From contig VDFB02018328.1 of assembly GCA_007258455.2 (NCBI GenBank), positions 215,279 through 279,278 on the forward strand: a stretch of DNA of 64,000 bases, given 5' to 3'. Shown here one piece after another: positions 46,641-58,731 of this stretch. The stretch is from Sequoia sempervirens. Lineage: Eukaryota; Streptophyta; Pinopsida; Cupressales; Cupressaceae. The position numbers were made by a program, and so were the translations under genes. Positions within the stretch are counted from its first letter, which is position 1. Each line of letters begins with the position of its first letter. A model generated the notes under the pieces. The model worked only from the letters and a program-made list of their open reading frames with translations, did no database searches and was not told the DNA's origin.

Positions 46641-49600
46641 CTCACTAGGTGCCTAATCTGAATTCAACCAGCCGACCTTTACAATATCTTTCAAATTTTG
46701 TTTTATAGCCCTCAAGAACTAGACTACTAGATGCCACTTAAGGCTACAAAACATGAGATCCAAAATCCTAGGAAGGTGACCAAGTAAGGATAAGAAATTC
46801 TCCATGATTTTCTTCTTTTGATAGGGGCCATATCATTATCAAAAATCTGCCTGAAGAAGAGGAATGAGCTGTAAGGAATCTAAGGTTGAAGCTATCTTTG
46901 ATTTGGTGAAGAATAGGGAAGACGGTTGCTCTGTTGACCAAGTCTTTAGATACCCAACTGGAAGAAACATTCTTATACCATCTCAACCCCTTGCATTCTA
47001 CTCTTGGAGGTATTCATCATAGGTAGTAAGAACTTGTTGGAGTACGGTTGTATCAGGGCCATCTACCCAACTATCCTCAAACTTAATTATTTTTACCTTT
47101 GCAAAAGCAATCTCATGCATATCTCTTAGTTTGATTAATTCCCTTCTAGTAGCCCTTGCTTCATCTTTAATGTCTATGAGCCTATCCAATAGCAAGTCAT
47201 CATCATATTCTTTTTGCATTACCTCCTGAAATCTATTGTTCCATTTCTCCTTTAATTTATCAAGGGGTAAACCTTCCTTCACAGGTATATCAACATTGGC
47301 CAAAATAGCAATAACTTCCTCCAATTCATCAACCTATTCATTTAGATCCTTGCCAACTTGTTGGATATCATCCCTATGTTGATAAATAAATGAAGACCTG
47401 AATTTGATTATGTCCCTTGTCTTCCCAAGGAAGCCTTCATTATCTTTATTGAGGATGGACTGCTCCAAGAGAGTTTACTTTGGCAACTTACTAATATATT
47501 TTAAATTATTGATATACTCTTTGTATTCCTCTTCTTCTATCCTCAAGGCTTTAGCATGTGAATCTATATCCTCTACCAGCTCTAGTGCTCCTTCATGAGC
47601 TTTAAAAATCTCAACAAGTAGCTCATCAACTTCTTGGTTCAACCTGTCAACCACCTATCAAGCATTACCACTTTATTCCTCATTTGAACCAAATCATCTA
47701 CTTCCTTTTTTCTCAATAGGACTGGAGTGTTAGGGGCAACAACTTGTTGGTTGACAGGAGTGGAGACATATTTTTAAAAATTATGCAACTAATCCAATTG
47801 GGCCTTGAGTTCATCTTTCTTTTGCTTGTCCTTGATCATCCTAGACTTGGTGGATGACGCTACAATGTCAATTAGGTTCATTTGTTGATTTCTTGTTGGT
47901 CTTCCCAAATTGACAGTCACCAACTAGTAATCAGTTAATTGCATGTCTTGTCTATCTTTCTCCACCATAGGGACTACACACTCAGCTATGAGTTCCCCTG
48001 TATTTGTGAGCCCGGTGGAATGAAGCACCTTTTCCCTTTTCCTGTGTCTTTCGTTGTCGATCTCTTTCATCATCTCATCCCAATTTAATGGTTGTGGTTG
48101 AACTATTTTGTTTCTTCTCTAGATCCAGTTTCAACCTTGTAGGAGAAACAAGGAGAGTTATTACCTATGTTGAGGAGGAGGTAGTAGGAGAAAGAGGTTT
48201 CCAAACTATTTTTCTAGGTTGAGAGTCAACCTCTTTTTGCTTCTCTTTCTCTGCTCTTTCCTTTTCCAACCTCTCAGCCTCAACTTTATCTTTTTGTTCT
48301 TGTCACTTTCTAGCTTCCAACTCCTATAATTGTTCTTATTCCAACCTCCTTTGTTCTAACATCTCTTCCCTCTATTTTAACATCTCATTCCTCTATTTTT
48401 CAAGTTCCTCAACTTTATCCCATGCTTCCTTGGACCTTTTCTCATGGTCAACCAATTCTTCATCCTCCTTTTATTTTAATAGGTGTTCTTCTTCATCTTT
48501 CTTCCTTTGTGCCTCTTCAATCATTTTGAATTTGGCCTCAAGGGCCTTCCTTTCCCTCTTTTGCTGAGCTTTCTCCTCTTAAAGCTCATGAATCTTTTGC
48601 ACCAATGCTATTTTATCACTTTCCATCTTCATGTTCAGTTCTTGTTCCTTTTGTTGCAGTAACAAATCTTCTTTCCCTTTTTGCTTCCTTGTTAATTCCT
48701 TAGCCTTGGCTTGCACTTAAACTTGCTATTTTTTTGCAAGTGCCATAGCTTGGGCCTTGTCATCAACTACTTTCTTAGCTTCCTCAAACAACTTCCATTG
48801 ATCCTCAAGAGTGAGGACATGTTTAGTTCCCAATTCCTCTATTTCTTTATCAACCATAGAATTTTCTTTGTCAGATTGGGTAGCTTATGAATCTGTGTCA
48901 ATATCATGAATCTCCACCTCTACCTCCTTTCCCTTCAATAATTTAGTCTCCTTTTGAAGGATTCCAATAGGTATCTCTTCACTTGGTTGCTCTATGATAG
49001 GAGGTTGTGTTGAAGTCTCACCCCCAACAGTTATTGATGCACCTGGTTGAGATGAAACTTCACTTCCAACATCAGTGGTGGCCTCTCCTTCTTGTGCTTC
49101 AGGGATATCTTGGGCGGGCAATGCTGGATGGAACTCCTCTCCAAAATTGGGAGGGAAAAACTCTAACCACTCTTTTGGAGTTGTTCTTCTTTTTGTTCTC
49201 TTGTAGCCTTGGGTGGTTCCAACAACTTTCCTCTTCTTTGAGGTTTGAGTCTCTGGCTCTTTGGTCCTCATGAGCACCCATTGGATACTCCTATCCACAA
49301 CTGGCCTCAAAATTTACTTGATATCAATTGTTTCCTCCTCATCCCATTTCATTGGGTCTAGATTTTTATTCCCTATGTTTTTAGCATCATATGTAGGATC
49401 CAAGGTTACACCATCATTTGAAAATGTGTCAGGAATATCCTCCTTCACCCCAAATTCAATCATCAATGGGATGGGTAACCTTTCATAGTTCCTCCTCCTT
49501 AAATCATAATCATCTTGTAGGTCCATCAAAAAAATCCTCCAATAAATTAAAATGTTTGTCAAAGACTGTGGGGAGAAAACTCTGCATCTTATGTTTAGGA

Positions 49601-50641
49601 TCAAAGTGTTTCCTAGAAGTATACAATCCTAACTTCAAATGAATTAATTCATCATAGATTTCCTTTCCTACCACATTGTGTGCACATCTATATTCTCCCA
49701 ATTTCAAAACAAATTTGTGGCAACCAGTCTTAAGTTTGCTAGAAAATTTGAGATTAACTCTTATAGCTTGATAAATGAACTCCATCAACACAATTCTATT
49801 ACGACAACATCTAGGGAGAAAATGGGGATGACCATCAAACCCAACCAATCTAAAGTAGGTGAATTTGGGGTATTGGATGTACCAATTCCCCCATTCTGCA
49901 ATGAATTCCATGGCATCCTTGCTTAGCCTGTATCTTGCATCCCCTATCAAATGATTAATGATGACATATAAGAATGCATCATTAACTCCTCTAAAGTGTA
50001 ACTTAGAAGTCTGCAGGGTTAACTAGTCATAGTGATCCCAGGCCTTATTTTGTCCAAAGGCCTCTCCCAATACTCCAACTACATTCAAACCAAGAAAAAT
50101 ACCTCTTCTTGCTACTGCATATATCACATAGGAAGTCATGAAGAATGACTTGGTTTCCCTCACTTTAAGCATTTGATTGTGTAGGTAGTCTGATATAATC
50201 ATAGGCCAATCAAATTGTTTCCTGCCATCCAAAATAGTTTGTATAAATGGAAACATCCATTCCTTGAAACATGAGGAGTCTCTCTTCCCAAATACTCTAG
50301 ACAACATCATGATTATATCACTGATCTCCTTAGTGAAGTTTGACCTTTTAGGCTGATCAAGGAGCTTAGTCAAGGATTTATTCTCCACCCTCATCCATTT
50401 TTTATTCATATGTGACCTATTATCCGCCTTGTTACTATATAATAATAGTGCCTCTGACTCATTTAGTTGTTTGGGATTTTTTCGTGTGGGTGCACTGAAC
50501 ATAGACCTTATCATTTGAGGAATAAGGTCGATGATGATGTTTCCCTACAAGTCCACACATTGTCTTGTGCCTTGGTTGTATTCTCCTGTTGCAGTAAGTA
50601 TCAATTCAGGACATTGGACCGATAAGGCAAAGAGGGCCACA

Positions 50642-52022
50642 TGTGCCAATCCAGACGGTTGATCCATGTGGATCCAGGAAAACTAAAAATTTGATAGTCT
50701 CATAATCTCAAAAAACTAGCATCATCACATAGATCTCGCTAACATGGTCCTGACGCAACTTGAACGAGGTCAAAAGGAGTCTGTATGTAGAAGTTATGCA
50801 CAGTCAAAGGTCTGGTCAAACAGGCGAATCAGGGGGCTAGGAAAAAGGAAAAACATTCATCATCTCCAAATTGGTCAAAGTTAGTGTCATGATGAATGGT
50901 TTTTCACCACGAGTCCAACACCATTCGTTTCATTGAAAATGGAGTCCGAAAGAGAAAGACACGTCTAGTCAAAGTTTAGTCAAAATTGGTTGACTTGATG
51001 ATGTCAACAAAAGTACAGTCAGCATGGATGATGATGTGGTAGGAGTAGTGAGTTGGCATAAATATATATTAAACCATAATTATTAAAGAAAAAAAACATG
51101 TATGATTTAAAAATTAAAAAAAATTAAAAAACAAAGATAAGGAGGATTTGGTGGGATTTGATCCCTTAATCCTTGCCTAAAAATCCTCTTGCCATTCTCC
51201 ATGAAAAAAAAAAAGGAAAGCCCCTTCATATGAGATTTAATTCCTCTTAATATAATTCTAATCATTAAATCCTTATTTAAATAAATGTAAACCTTTTTTT
51301 AAGATATTAAGCCCGAAAATAGGAAAATATAAAGGGCTAAAATCAAACATTAAAAGATAACCAAAGATTAAAAATGGATTTTTGAAGGATTTAGAAGAAT
51401 TTGGGAGATTTTTATGTTGTAAACGGGGGATTATGAAGATTATTTTGTGATATATTGGAGATATGGGGGATATTGTAAAATTTTATTGTTAACCCCATCT
51501 TGGCATTAAAATTTTTGTAAAAGGGGGGTGTGTTTGGATGAGAAAAAAATAAGTTCATTTCAAACAAATAATTCTTTGGAGGAGAATATTGTAAGCATGA
51601 AGTCCTTTTGAGTGTCTTCAAGTGTTGAGAGGAGATTGCGAGAAATTTTATGTAGGTTTTGGAGCTTGGATATTGTAATAAGGAATTTCTATTGTTTGGA
51701 AAAATTTATAAAGCGGTCCTACTTGAGAAGCAAGCCTAGAGACGTAGTCCTAATTGGACGAACTCCGTTATCAACTGGAATTATCTCCTCTTCTGTCTTA
51801 TTCTTCTATCTTCTATATATCATTCTCTTAATTTCTTTTCATTTTTCAATTCACTATTTGAGTTCTAATTACAACATTTTAGTAATTAGTTATATAAATA
51901 TGAACTTATTTTATAATTTCAATGGTTAAACAACATAGTCACACAATTCTATTACGATAGGGGAAAAACTATAATTAGGATTAATTTACAAGTGAATTTG
52001 TAAATCGATAATTATAGATCAA
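50642..52022 (+). repeat. Element E 5' LTR
   Basis: Starts tgtgccaatcc by the target-duplication criterion; detectable homology to the other LTR starts at about 50660. Ends atagatca(a) just before the primer site. Contains A/T-rich stretches and no coding frame; short frames such as 51612-51929 recur in the other LTR because of homology. Confidence 0.8.
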
Positions 52023-52024
52023 GT

Positions 52025-52038
52025 TGGTATCAGAGCCC
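52025..52038 (+). other. Primer-binding site of element E
   Basis: tggtatcagagccc, complementary to the initiator tRNA-Met 3' end, three bases after the LTR. It sets the plus-strand orientation of element E. Confidence 0.9.
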
Positions 52039-52153
52039 ATTGAATAGGAAATTGCAAAAGTGAATGTTAACTGGATTGAAATTGAAGCAAGGAGAAGGTG
52101 CACTAGAAGAATTCAATCCAGAGATCGAAAAATGAAGGACGTTTCCATCAAAG

Positions 52154-53150
52154 ATGTCTGAAATGGTTGAGGAACCTGAAGATCTCAATGAAAAGGAATT
52201 CTGAAGAGCCTTCCTTGATATGAAGGCGATAGTAGAAGTACTTTTCCAAGAAAGACAAGAGCGACAGAAGAAAAAGGAACTCAAGAATAGAAAGAAGAAT
52301 GAAGGTGAATCCTCTTCAAAAGATGGTAAAGGTAAAGGAGTAGGAGGTGGTAGTGACCCTCCTAAACCTCCATCCCCATATTCTTTTCATCCTCTTCTTC
52401 CTCTTCATCTAACTCTTCTAAAAAGAAATAACCTGCACAACCTAAAACAACCTGAAGCTAATACACCTTTGTTAAAACTGGATGTTAAATTTGATTTTCC
52501 AATCTATAATGGAGAACTAGATGTAGATAAACTAGATAATTGGATTAAGCAAATTGAAGTTTATTGTAGAGTTTAAAAGTTTACTAAGGATTCTCAAAAA
52601 ATAAAATAGGAGGCACAACTTTAATTTGGTGGGAGAGTAGAACACAAGAGGATCTAAGTCGTTATGGTAAAATTATTTCTTCTTGTTTTGAGTTTATAGC
52701 TGCATTAAAGAAACAATTCTATCCATTCGGCCATATGCAAAAAGCAGTAATGAATTGGTAATCATTAAAGAAAGAGAAAGGACAAAGTGTATAGGATAAT
52801 ACACAGGAGTTTAGGAAAAGATTTGTAATGTTGGGCATTCCATTATATACACAAGAAACTTTCTTAAAGTATATAGGTGGATTACATGAAAAGTTGAAGC
52901 ATACAATACTTATGCTTATCCAACTAACCTTGATGAAGTTAGTGTGCAAGCTATCCATTTGGAAACAAGCTTGAAGAATAGCCATGAAAATTTGTTGATG
53001 AACTCAAGTAAGCAGAAAGGAAGCAAGAAAGGGAAAGATAAATCACAACAAACAACTACTGTAAAGAAAGAGGACATAAATCCTTATTGCTCACACTACA
53101 AAAAGGAAGGGCACAAACATGCGAAGTGTTGGAAATTGCATCCCGATTAG
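52154..53150 (+). pseudogene. Element E gag (broken)
   Basis: ATG at 52154 opens MSEMVEEPEDLNEKEF, stop, then a basic, charged stretch (FQERQERQKKKELKNRKKNE) and LDVKFDFPIYNGELDVDKLD plus NWIKQIEVYCRV, the start of a Ty3 Retrotrans_gag domain. Stops and frame changes follow (52577-52940: WESRTQEDLSRYGKI, FRKRFVMLGIPLYTQETFL). 52944-53150 ends with the degenerate zinc knuckle CSHYKKEGHKHAKCWKLHPD, a C-x2-C-x4-H-x4-C pattern with the second Cys replaced by Tyr. Gag packages RNA. Inactive copy. Confidence 0.75.
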
Positions 53151-53339
53151 AAGTCAAAATGGTTCAAGGATCAAAAAGGTAAGCAAAAGACCACAACTAT
53201 CGTGCAAGACCTTGGTTTAGGTTTAGATGATGAAACCAAGATTTCAGTTGTGGGTATCAAAGGTAATACTCCTGTTATTAGTATTAATACTTCTTCTCTA
53301 AGTTTTAATGAAGTGCCTGTTGAAAGTAAAAGGAATGGC

Positions 53340-53846
53340 TTGTTTTATTTAAGGGCTATTGCTAAATAAACTAAGATTGATACACTAATAGACAACGAGT
53401 TACAAGTGAATCTAATCTCTGAACAAGTTGTTAAGCAATTGGGATTAAAAACAAATCCTCATCCTAAACCATATCCATTGGGTTGGGTGCATGGTAATGC
53501 ACGACTACATGTGTCACATCAGTGTAAACTCTGATTTGCAATCACATCCAAGTTTATTGATGAGGTAGAGTTAGATGTTATCCTGCTTGACATTTTTGGG
53601 ATGGTTTTAGGCAGCCCTTATTTATATGATAGAAAAGCCATTTTCTATAGGGAACATAATAAGTATCATTTGTTTAAAGATGGAATTGAATGTATTGTAA
53701 AATATCGTCACATAAAGGATGATAGATCTATAGTAAACACAGGGCATATGAAGATGATTGTAAATGCAAGCAATTTTTTAACTCTCATGTCTATAACAAC
53801 TAGTGATACTAAGCAAGAAGATTTGAATCATGATAAGGTGTCATAG
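53340..53846 (+). pseudogene. Element E retropepsin-like protease (broken)
   Basis: KIDTLIDNELQVNLISEQVV corresponds to the retropepsin start. The active site D-S-G reads D-N-E, so it is inactive. PHPKPYPLGWV, then after a stop EVELDVILLDIFGMVLGSPY and LYDRKAIFYREHNKYHLFK match the C-terminal part of Ty3 proteases (hydrophobic-hydrophobic-G pattern). The open part is 53601-53846. In related elements RT would follow; here it does not. Confidence 0.65.
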
Positions 53847-53867
53847 AAAACATAGTGTGAGGATCAA

Positions 53868-54122
53868 TTGCAATCACAGTTAAACCTTCAGCCAAAGGTG
53901 GTAAAAGAGGGTTTGAACGATTCATTTTCTAACAATGTTCCTATTCAGGAGATCCAACACATTGATAATTTTTCCTTCACATTAGTTTATTTAGTATTGT
54001 TACTTGTTATTCTACTAGTTATTTCTATGTGGATGATAAATGTGACAGTGAATATTGATGAACATGTAGTTGATTGTATTAGCAAAGCTATCTCATATTT
54101 CTTTGTGTTTGTGATGGGTTAA
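53868..54122 (+). CDS. Element E small frame with one hydrophobic segment
   Basis: 84-codon frame after the protease. Residues about 30-56 (FTLVYLVLLLVILLVISMWM and on) form one strongly hydrophobic stretch long enough to cross a membrane. The rest is polar. No known domain. It could be a remnant of a membrane-associated extra frame of the element, or chance; it ends 120 bp before the 3' LTR. Confidence 0.3.
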   Translation: MQSQLNLQPKVVKEGLNDSFSNNVPIQEIQHIDNFSFTLVYLVLLLVILLVISMWMINVTVNIDEHVVDCISKAISYFFVFVMG

Positions 54123-54239
54123 ATGATCAAAATTTTAGTAGGAAGGATAGATGATACTAGGCAAGTGGGGAAACATTTCCCTAGCTCAAATTGTACATAA
54201 AATAGACATTTTGGAGGTTCAAAAGCTTCTTAATGGGGA

Positions 54240-55630
54240 TGAATGACCCAGGTGGATCTAGGAAACCTGAAAATTTCATAGTATCATGATCTCAATAAAA
54301 TAGCATCATTGCATAGAGCTCACTAACATGGTCCTGATGCAACTTGAACGAGCTCAAAAGGAGTCCGTATGCAAAAGTTATGCGTAGTCAAAGGTCTAGT
54401 CAAATAGGCGAATCAGGGGGCTAGGAAAAAGGTGAAAAATTAATCATCTCCAAATTGTTCAAATATGGTGTCATGATGAAGGGCTCATCACCATGAGTCC
54501 AACGCCATTCATTTCATCAAAAATGGAGTCCAAACGAGTAAGATACAACTAGTAAAACTTTAGTCAAAATTGGTTGACTTGACGACGTCAACAAAAGTAC
54601 AGTCAGCATGGATGACGATTTGGCATATGATGTGGCAGGAGTAGTGAGTTGGCATAAATATATATTAAACCATAATTATTAAAGAAAAAAACACGTATGG
54701 TATAAAAAATAATAAATAAATAAATAAAATTAAAAAAACAAAGATAAGGAGGATTTGGTGGGATTTGATCCCTTAATCCTTGCCCAAAAATCCTCTTGCC
54801 ATTCTCCATCGAAAAAAAAAAGGAAAACCACTCTGTATAAGATTTAATTCCCCTTAATATAATGTTAATCATTAAATCCTTATTTAAATAAATGTAAACC
54901 TTTTTTTGAGATATTAAGCCTGAAAATAGGAAAATATAAAGGGCTAAAATCAAACATTAAAAGATAATCAACGATTAAAAATGGATTTTTGAAGGATTTA
55001 GAAGAATTTGGGAGATTTTTATGTTGTAAAAGGGGGATTATGAAGATTATTTTGTGATATATTGGAGATATGGGGGATATTGTAAAATTTTATTGTTAAC
55101 CCCATCTTGGCATGTAAATTTGTATAAAAGAGGGGTGTGTTTGGATGAGAAAAAATCAAGTTCATTTTGGAGAAATAATTCTTTGGAGGAGAATATTGTA
55201 AGCACGAAGGCCTTTTGAGTGTCTTCAAGTCTTGATAGGAGATTGTGAGAAATTTTATGTAGGTTTTGGAGCTTGGATATTGTAACAAGGCATTTCTATT
55301 GCTTGGCAACATTAATAAAGTGGTCCTACTTAAGAAGCGGGCCCGAAGAAGTAGTCCTGATTGGACAAACTTTGTTATCAACCGATGTTATCTACTCTTT
55401 TGTCTTATTCTTCTATCTTCTATCTATCATTCTCTCTATTTCTTTTCATTTTTCAATTCACTATTTGAGTTCTAATTACAACATTTTAGTAATTAGTTAT
55501 ATAAACATGAACTTATTTATAATTTCAATGGTTAAACAACATAGTTACACAATTCTTTTATGATTGGGGAAAAACTGTAAATAGGATTAATTTACAAGTG
55601 AATTTGTAAACCGCTAATTATAGATCAACA
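54240..55630 (+). repeat. Element E 3' LTR
   Basis: Starts tgaatgaccc after a short purine run (aatgggga), ends gatcaaca. Similar to 50660-52021 throughout. The flanking tcaca belongs to the interrupted element F gene. Confidence 0.8.
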
Positions 55631-56029
55631 TCACAATCCTTTGTGTTCTCCCTGTGGCATCCTCTATGAAGGTCTCCTCATGCAACTCCTCATAATTGAA
55701 TGGACCCAAGTTTGTATCAGTAATGTTTTCCCAATCTGAGTCCACCTTGCTAGGAGTAAGAGTTGGACTCTTATGTTTGTATCTCAAATTATATGGAAAT
55801 TGTTCCACTTTTATCTTTTTGGGCTTGGTTCCCTACCTCAAAATTTTTGCAGGCTGGCTCCTTTGAGAGGCTTCCTCTGAGGCTCCTGACATCTTCTATT
55901 CCTATAGTACAACCCTAGATCAAATCATTAAAAGCATGGAAATCATTACACCATACATTACCTTTTCATACCATTCTCCATCCCTTCTTATACTTAACCA
56001 AATTTTATTTCCACTGGAAGCAAAGTCAA

Positions 56030-57720
56030 GAACATGAAAACCTTTTAGATACTAGTAGGATCGGGGCTGGAACCGGAACAAAACTGAAACCGAGATCGGA
56101 ACAAAAACCAAATAGAGAACCAATTGATAGTTCCAAGTTCAGCTCCCACCCCGATTTTGCTTCCACCAAAGAATGAGAACATAAACTAGAGTTAACACTC
56201 ACCAGAAGTACAATCAAAATAAGACTCGAATGAGGATCAGAATGGAATCCAAATAGAGAACCAATTGATTGTTCCAAATTCGTTTCCCATTTTGGATCCG
56301 CTTCTGTTAGTCTTCCATTCACACTAAGCAATTTTGAACATGTGGTCACATGAGTTTAAGACTTGGTTCACATAAAACCATGGGGAAACATTAAATATGG
56401 GGCTAATACTCACTCTTGATAGAATAAGACCAGATTTGAACTTTCAAAGCTTGATATTGTAACGATCAAACACACAAACCCTAGTTTGTATAATATATCA
56501 AGTTACATAAATTAGGGCATCAAAATATTATCATTAAAACCATTAACCCAACACAAAAGGAAGCTTAGAAGGATCATAAAACTGATTTTAAACAATTTAA
56601 AGCTCAAAAGATCCTTCCAAACGAAACCCTAGTTAAAAACTAGGGCATAGAAGTACGAATGAGACTACCAAACATGAAAACAATAGTAGAACAAAGAAAA
56701 AAAAACATAAAAGACAACAAAATGAACAAAAACAAAAGGAAAATAGAAAGAAACAAAAAACAACAAGAAACAAACAAAAAAAACCAAGAACAAGCGAAGA
56801 TTCGTGAAAGAAAGTCTCACAAACGTGCGAAGAACACACAAATGATAGAGAAGAAACAACACAAATAAAATAGGAAAAGAAAGCCAAACACCTACCTTGA
56901 AACACACCAAGAAAAGGTTAAATTTTGATAAGAAATCGCTCCCCACTACGCGCCTACGATCAAATTATGCTCCTCTCAAGTTCTCTGTAGCTCAGAGTTG
57001 TAAAAATGCTTCAAATAATACTTACGAGTAATAATAAACTCAATTAAGGTTTAAAAACCCATTTCATGCATGTGAGAGAAGTGACAATAAATGCCATTAA
57101 TGTGGTTGGTCAGGGGCAGAGTCAAAGATGCAAGTGTGTATTCAACCAATAGTGTGAATTCAAGGCAGGTTGGATGCAAAAGCAGATCCAGAGTATAACA
57201 TGAAACTTTAGAAAAGTTTCACATCCCACTCCAGATCCGATTTCAGTTCTGCAACAAAGGGACAAGACAACAAAGGGAAGCAAAGGCGGGGTCAGAACTA
57301 AAACAAAACCCAAAAATTTTACAAAGTTCCCAGTCTTGTCCCCATTTCGGTTCCACTTCCACAACAAGCACCAAAATAAAACATCAAAAACACAAACACA
57401 AACGGGATCATAATGGAATCTGAACCCAGGAAGAACACAACGAGAGTGAGGTTAGAACCAAAACCAGACTCGTAATTTTTACAAAGTTTTGAGTTCAGTT
57501 TCCATCTTGGTTCCGCTTCCAATGAGAGAAAAGAAACAAAGAAAAAGGAAAAACAAAATAAAACCTAAGGGAGGAAACCAACCCAAAGGTCGAACATGAG
57601 CAAAACAACAAAGAAACAAAGAGAACAGGGAGTGGAGCCGAAACGGGAACCAAACTGGGAACTTTGTAAAAGTTCCAAGTTTAATTTCATCCCACGATCC
57701 AAACCCTCTAGAAAAAATAA
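56030..57720 (-). repeat. Tandem-repeat leader of element F, partly translatable
   Basis: Diverged units contain (minus strand) GGTTCCxxTTTGG, CAAAxTGGGAACT and GGAACCGAAATGGGGACAAG-like words, seen near 56060-56160, 56230-56300, 57190-57260, 57310-57370, 57460-57520 and 57625-57700. In 56349-56026 two successive copies encode WETNLEQSIGSLFGFHSD and WELNLELSIGSLFGFCSD. It lies between the element F right part and the ATG at 55892. The A-rich part 56690-56870 is simple sequence. Confidence 0.55.
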
Positions 57721-57839
57721 AACGAGGCCTTAAGAGGAAAAAGAATAACTCCTAAGGCCCAAACCAAAAGACCGAGGAAAAAAAGAAAAAGAAAAGGGGA
57801 CCCATTTTAACCAAAAATAAAATGGGGTGGTTATGAAAG

Positions 57840-58731
57840 GCATAACACTACCCTCTTCTAGACAATTAATTAATTCTGGATTAATTAATCCTAGATCTAA
57901 TCATCATTATTAATTGGACTCCAACTTTTAACTCCTCAAGAGTTAAATCAACCCATGGTCAACTAACCAGGTTGCACATGAAAATAATTTCAATTAATTA
58001 TTTAATTCCTCTATTTTACCTCACCAAGGCATATTCCAAGAAATATTCCTCTCAACAACCTCTCATTCAATTTCCCTCCAAAGGTTTTCAAAAACCTATC
58101 ACATCCTCTTACATTTGCAATAAATTCTCTTACATTCTCTCAAATCTCAACCAATTTCATTTAATTCCTCTTATATCTTTTCAAATCCTCAACCAATTTC
58201 ATTTATTTCTCATCCATCCTCCTCCACTCACACATTTCCCAAAATGTGCTCCAACTTCCTCCAATAGAATTGTGACACTTGGAACCTTCTCATTGGCTCT
58301 TAATTTATGCCACATTCACCAATTTCCTCAATTCTTCAACCCTTTGCTTCTATAAATAGAGGCATCATTTTCATAATATTGATCCACAACTTCATGCATT
58401 TCCATTATAGTCATTTGAGTTCATAACTTTCAATATTTTCATCATTTTCAAGCATGTTAGCTAGATTATAGTCAATTTTATACTTAGATCATCTTCAACC
58501 ATCAATCTTATCAAAGGGATTTGGAAAGGGCTTCTTTCCACATCAAAGGAGCACCACTCCCCCTATGGGATGAAGGTTTAGCTAGTTCAATTTGGTTTAC
58601 ATGCTATCTTTCATTAGTTTCTTGTTATTTTCATGTTTTCTATTGAATTTGGCTAAATAATTTCATAAGGAACACTAGATTAGCTTTCTAACATGTTTGA
58701 AACTTGTTAGTTTGTGCAGGTTTGGTGTTCA
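57840..58731 (+). other. Element F right-end region with promoter-like sequence
   Basis: AT-rich to 58030, then C/T-rich. It ends at the target duplication with gtgcaggtttggtgttca. It contains a consensus TATA box on the plus strand (58351). Overall it resembles the U3-R-U5 part of an LTR ending in CA, but no second copy exists at the other end of the insertion. No gene. Confidence 0.4.
58351..58360 (+). promoter_or_regulatory. TATA box (tataaataga)
   Basis: ctataaatagaggc is a textbook plant Pol II core promoter, followed 25-35 bp later by a suitable start region. It points out of element F, into the element C LTR, and away from the element F gene, which reads the other way. Confidence 0.45.

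Larger units (their letters stand above)
50642..55630 (+). mobile_element. Element E: gag-protease-only LTR retrotransposon
   Basis: Two LTRs (50642-52022 and 54240-55630) are similar along their length except for the first 15-20 bp. The 5-bp flanks ccaca (50637-50641) and tcaca (55631-55635) differ at one base. On the plus strand: 5' LTR, initiator-Met-type primer site, gag, a short protease-like frame, a hydrophobic frame, then the 3' LTR. There is no RT, RNase H or integrase in the 2.2-kb interior, so E is non-autonomous. It lies inside the element F gene, whose frame is restored when E is removed. Confidence 0.82.
46640..55892 (-). pseudogene. Element F long coiled-coil protein gene, split by element E
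   Basis: ATG at 55892-55890 (MSGASEEASQRSQPAKIL). The first part runs to about 55631 (LHEETFIEDATGRTQRIV), then element E interrupts it. After removing E and one target-site copy, the frame continues at about 50636 with ALFALSVQCPELIL. 50514-50023 and 49950-49510 form a globular part (CFKEWMFPFIQTILDGRKQF, MLKVRETKSFFMTSYVIYAV, WGNWYIQYPKFTYFRLVGFD). 49604-48885 is a charged Ser/Pro-rich region. About 48880-47000 is almost continuous Lys/Glu/Gln-rich heptad-like coiled coil, ending in 47324-46998 (EEVIAILANVDIPVKEGLPL). Scattered stops and at least one frameshift (near 49530). Not recognised as transposase, gag or polymerase. It resembles anonymous repeated conifer proteins; function unknown. 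Confidence 0.6.
45619..58731 (-). mobile_element. Element F: unclassified insertion with 8-bp target duplication
   Basis: This 13.1-kb insertion (8.1 kb without element E) interrupts the element C LTR. tagtctta stands on both sides (45611-45618 and 58732-58739). The intact LTR copy has taggctta once (12247-12254), and collinearity resumes exactly after the second copy. The termini, gcagacatg on the left and ggtgttca on the right, are neither direct nor inverted repeats of each other by eye. Inside, on the minus strand, is one long broken gene for a coiled-coil protein (55892 to about 46640) preceded by a tandem-repeat leader. An 8-bp duplication suggests a hAT-like DNA transposon, but no transposase was recognised; capture by a non-autonomous element is the leading alternative. 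Confidence 0.65.

Noticed and set aside
51612..51929. 105-codon frame recurring at 55266-55563
   Set aside because: Both lie at the same place in the element E LTRs; LTR homology, not a gene pair.
56659..56868. Lys/Asn-rich frame on the plus strand and hydrophobic Phe-rich frames opposite
   Set aside because: Product of an A-rich simple stretch; no conserved motif.
45619..58731. Element F as an ordinary LTR retrotransposon
   Set aside because: No direct repeat between its ends, no primer site or polypurine tract at its edges, and an 8-bp duplication instead of 4-6 bp.
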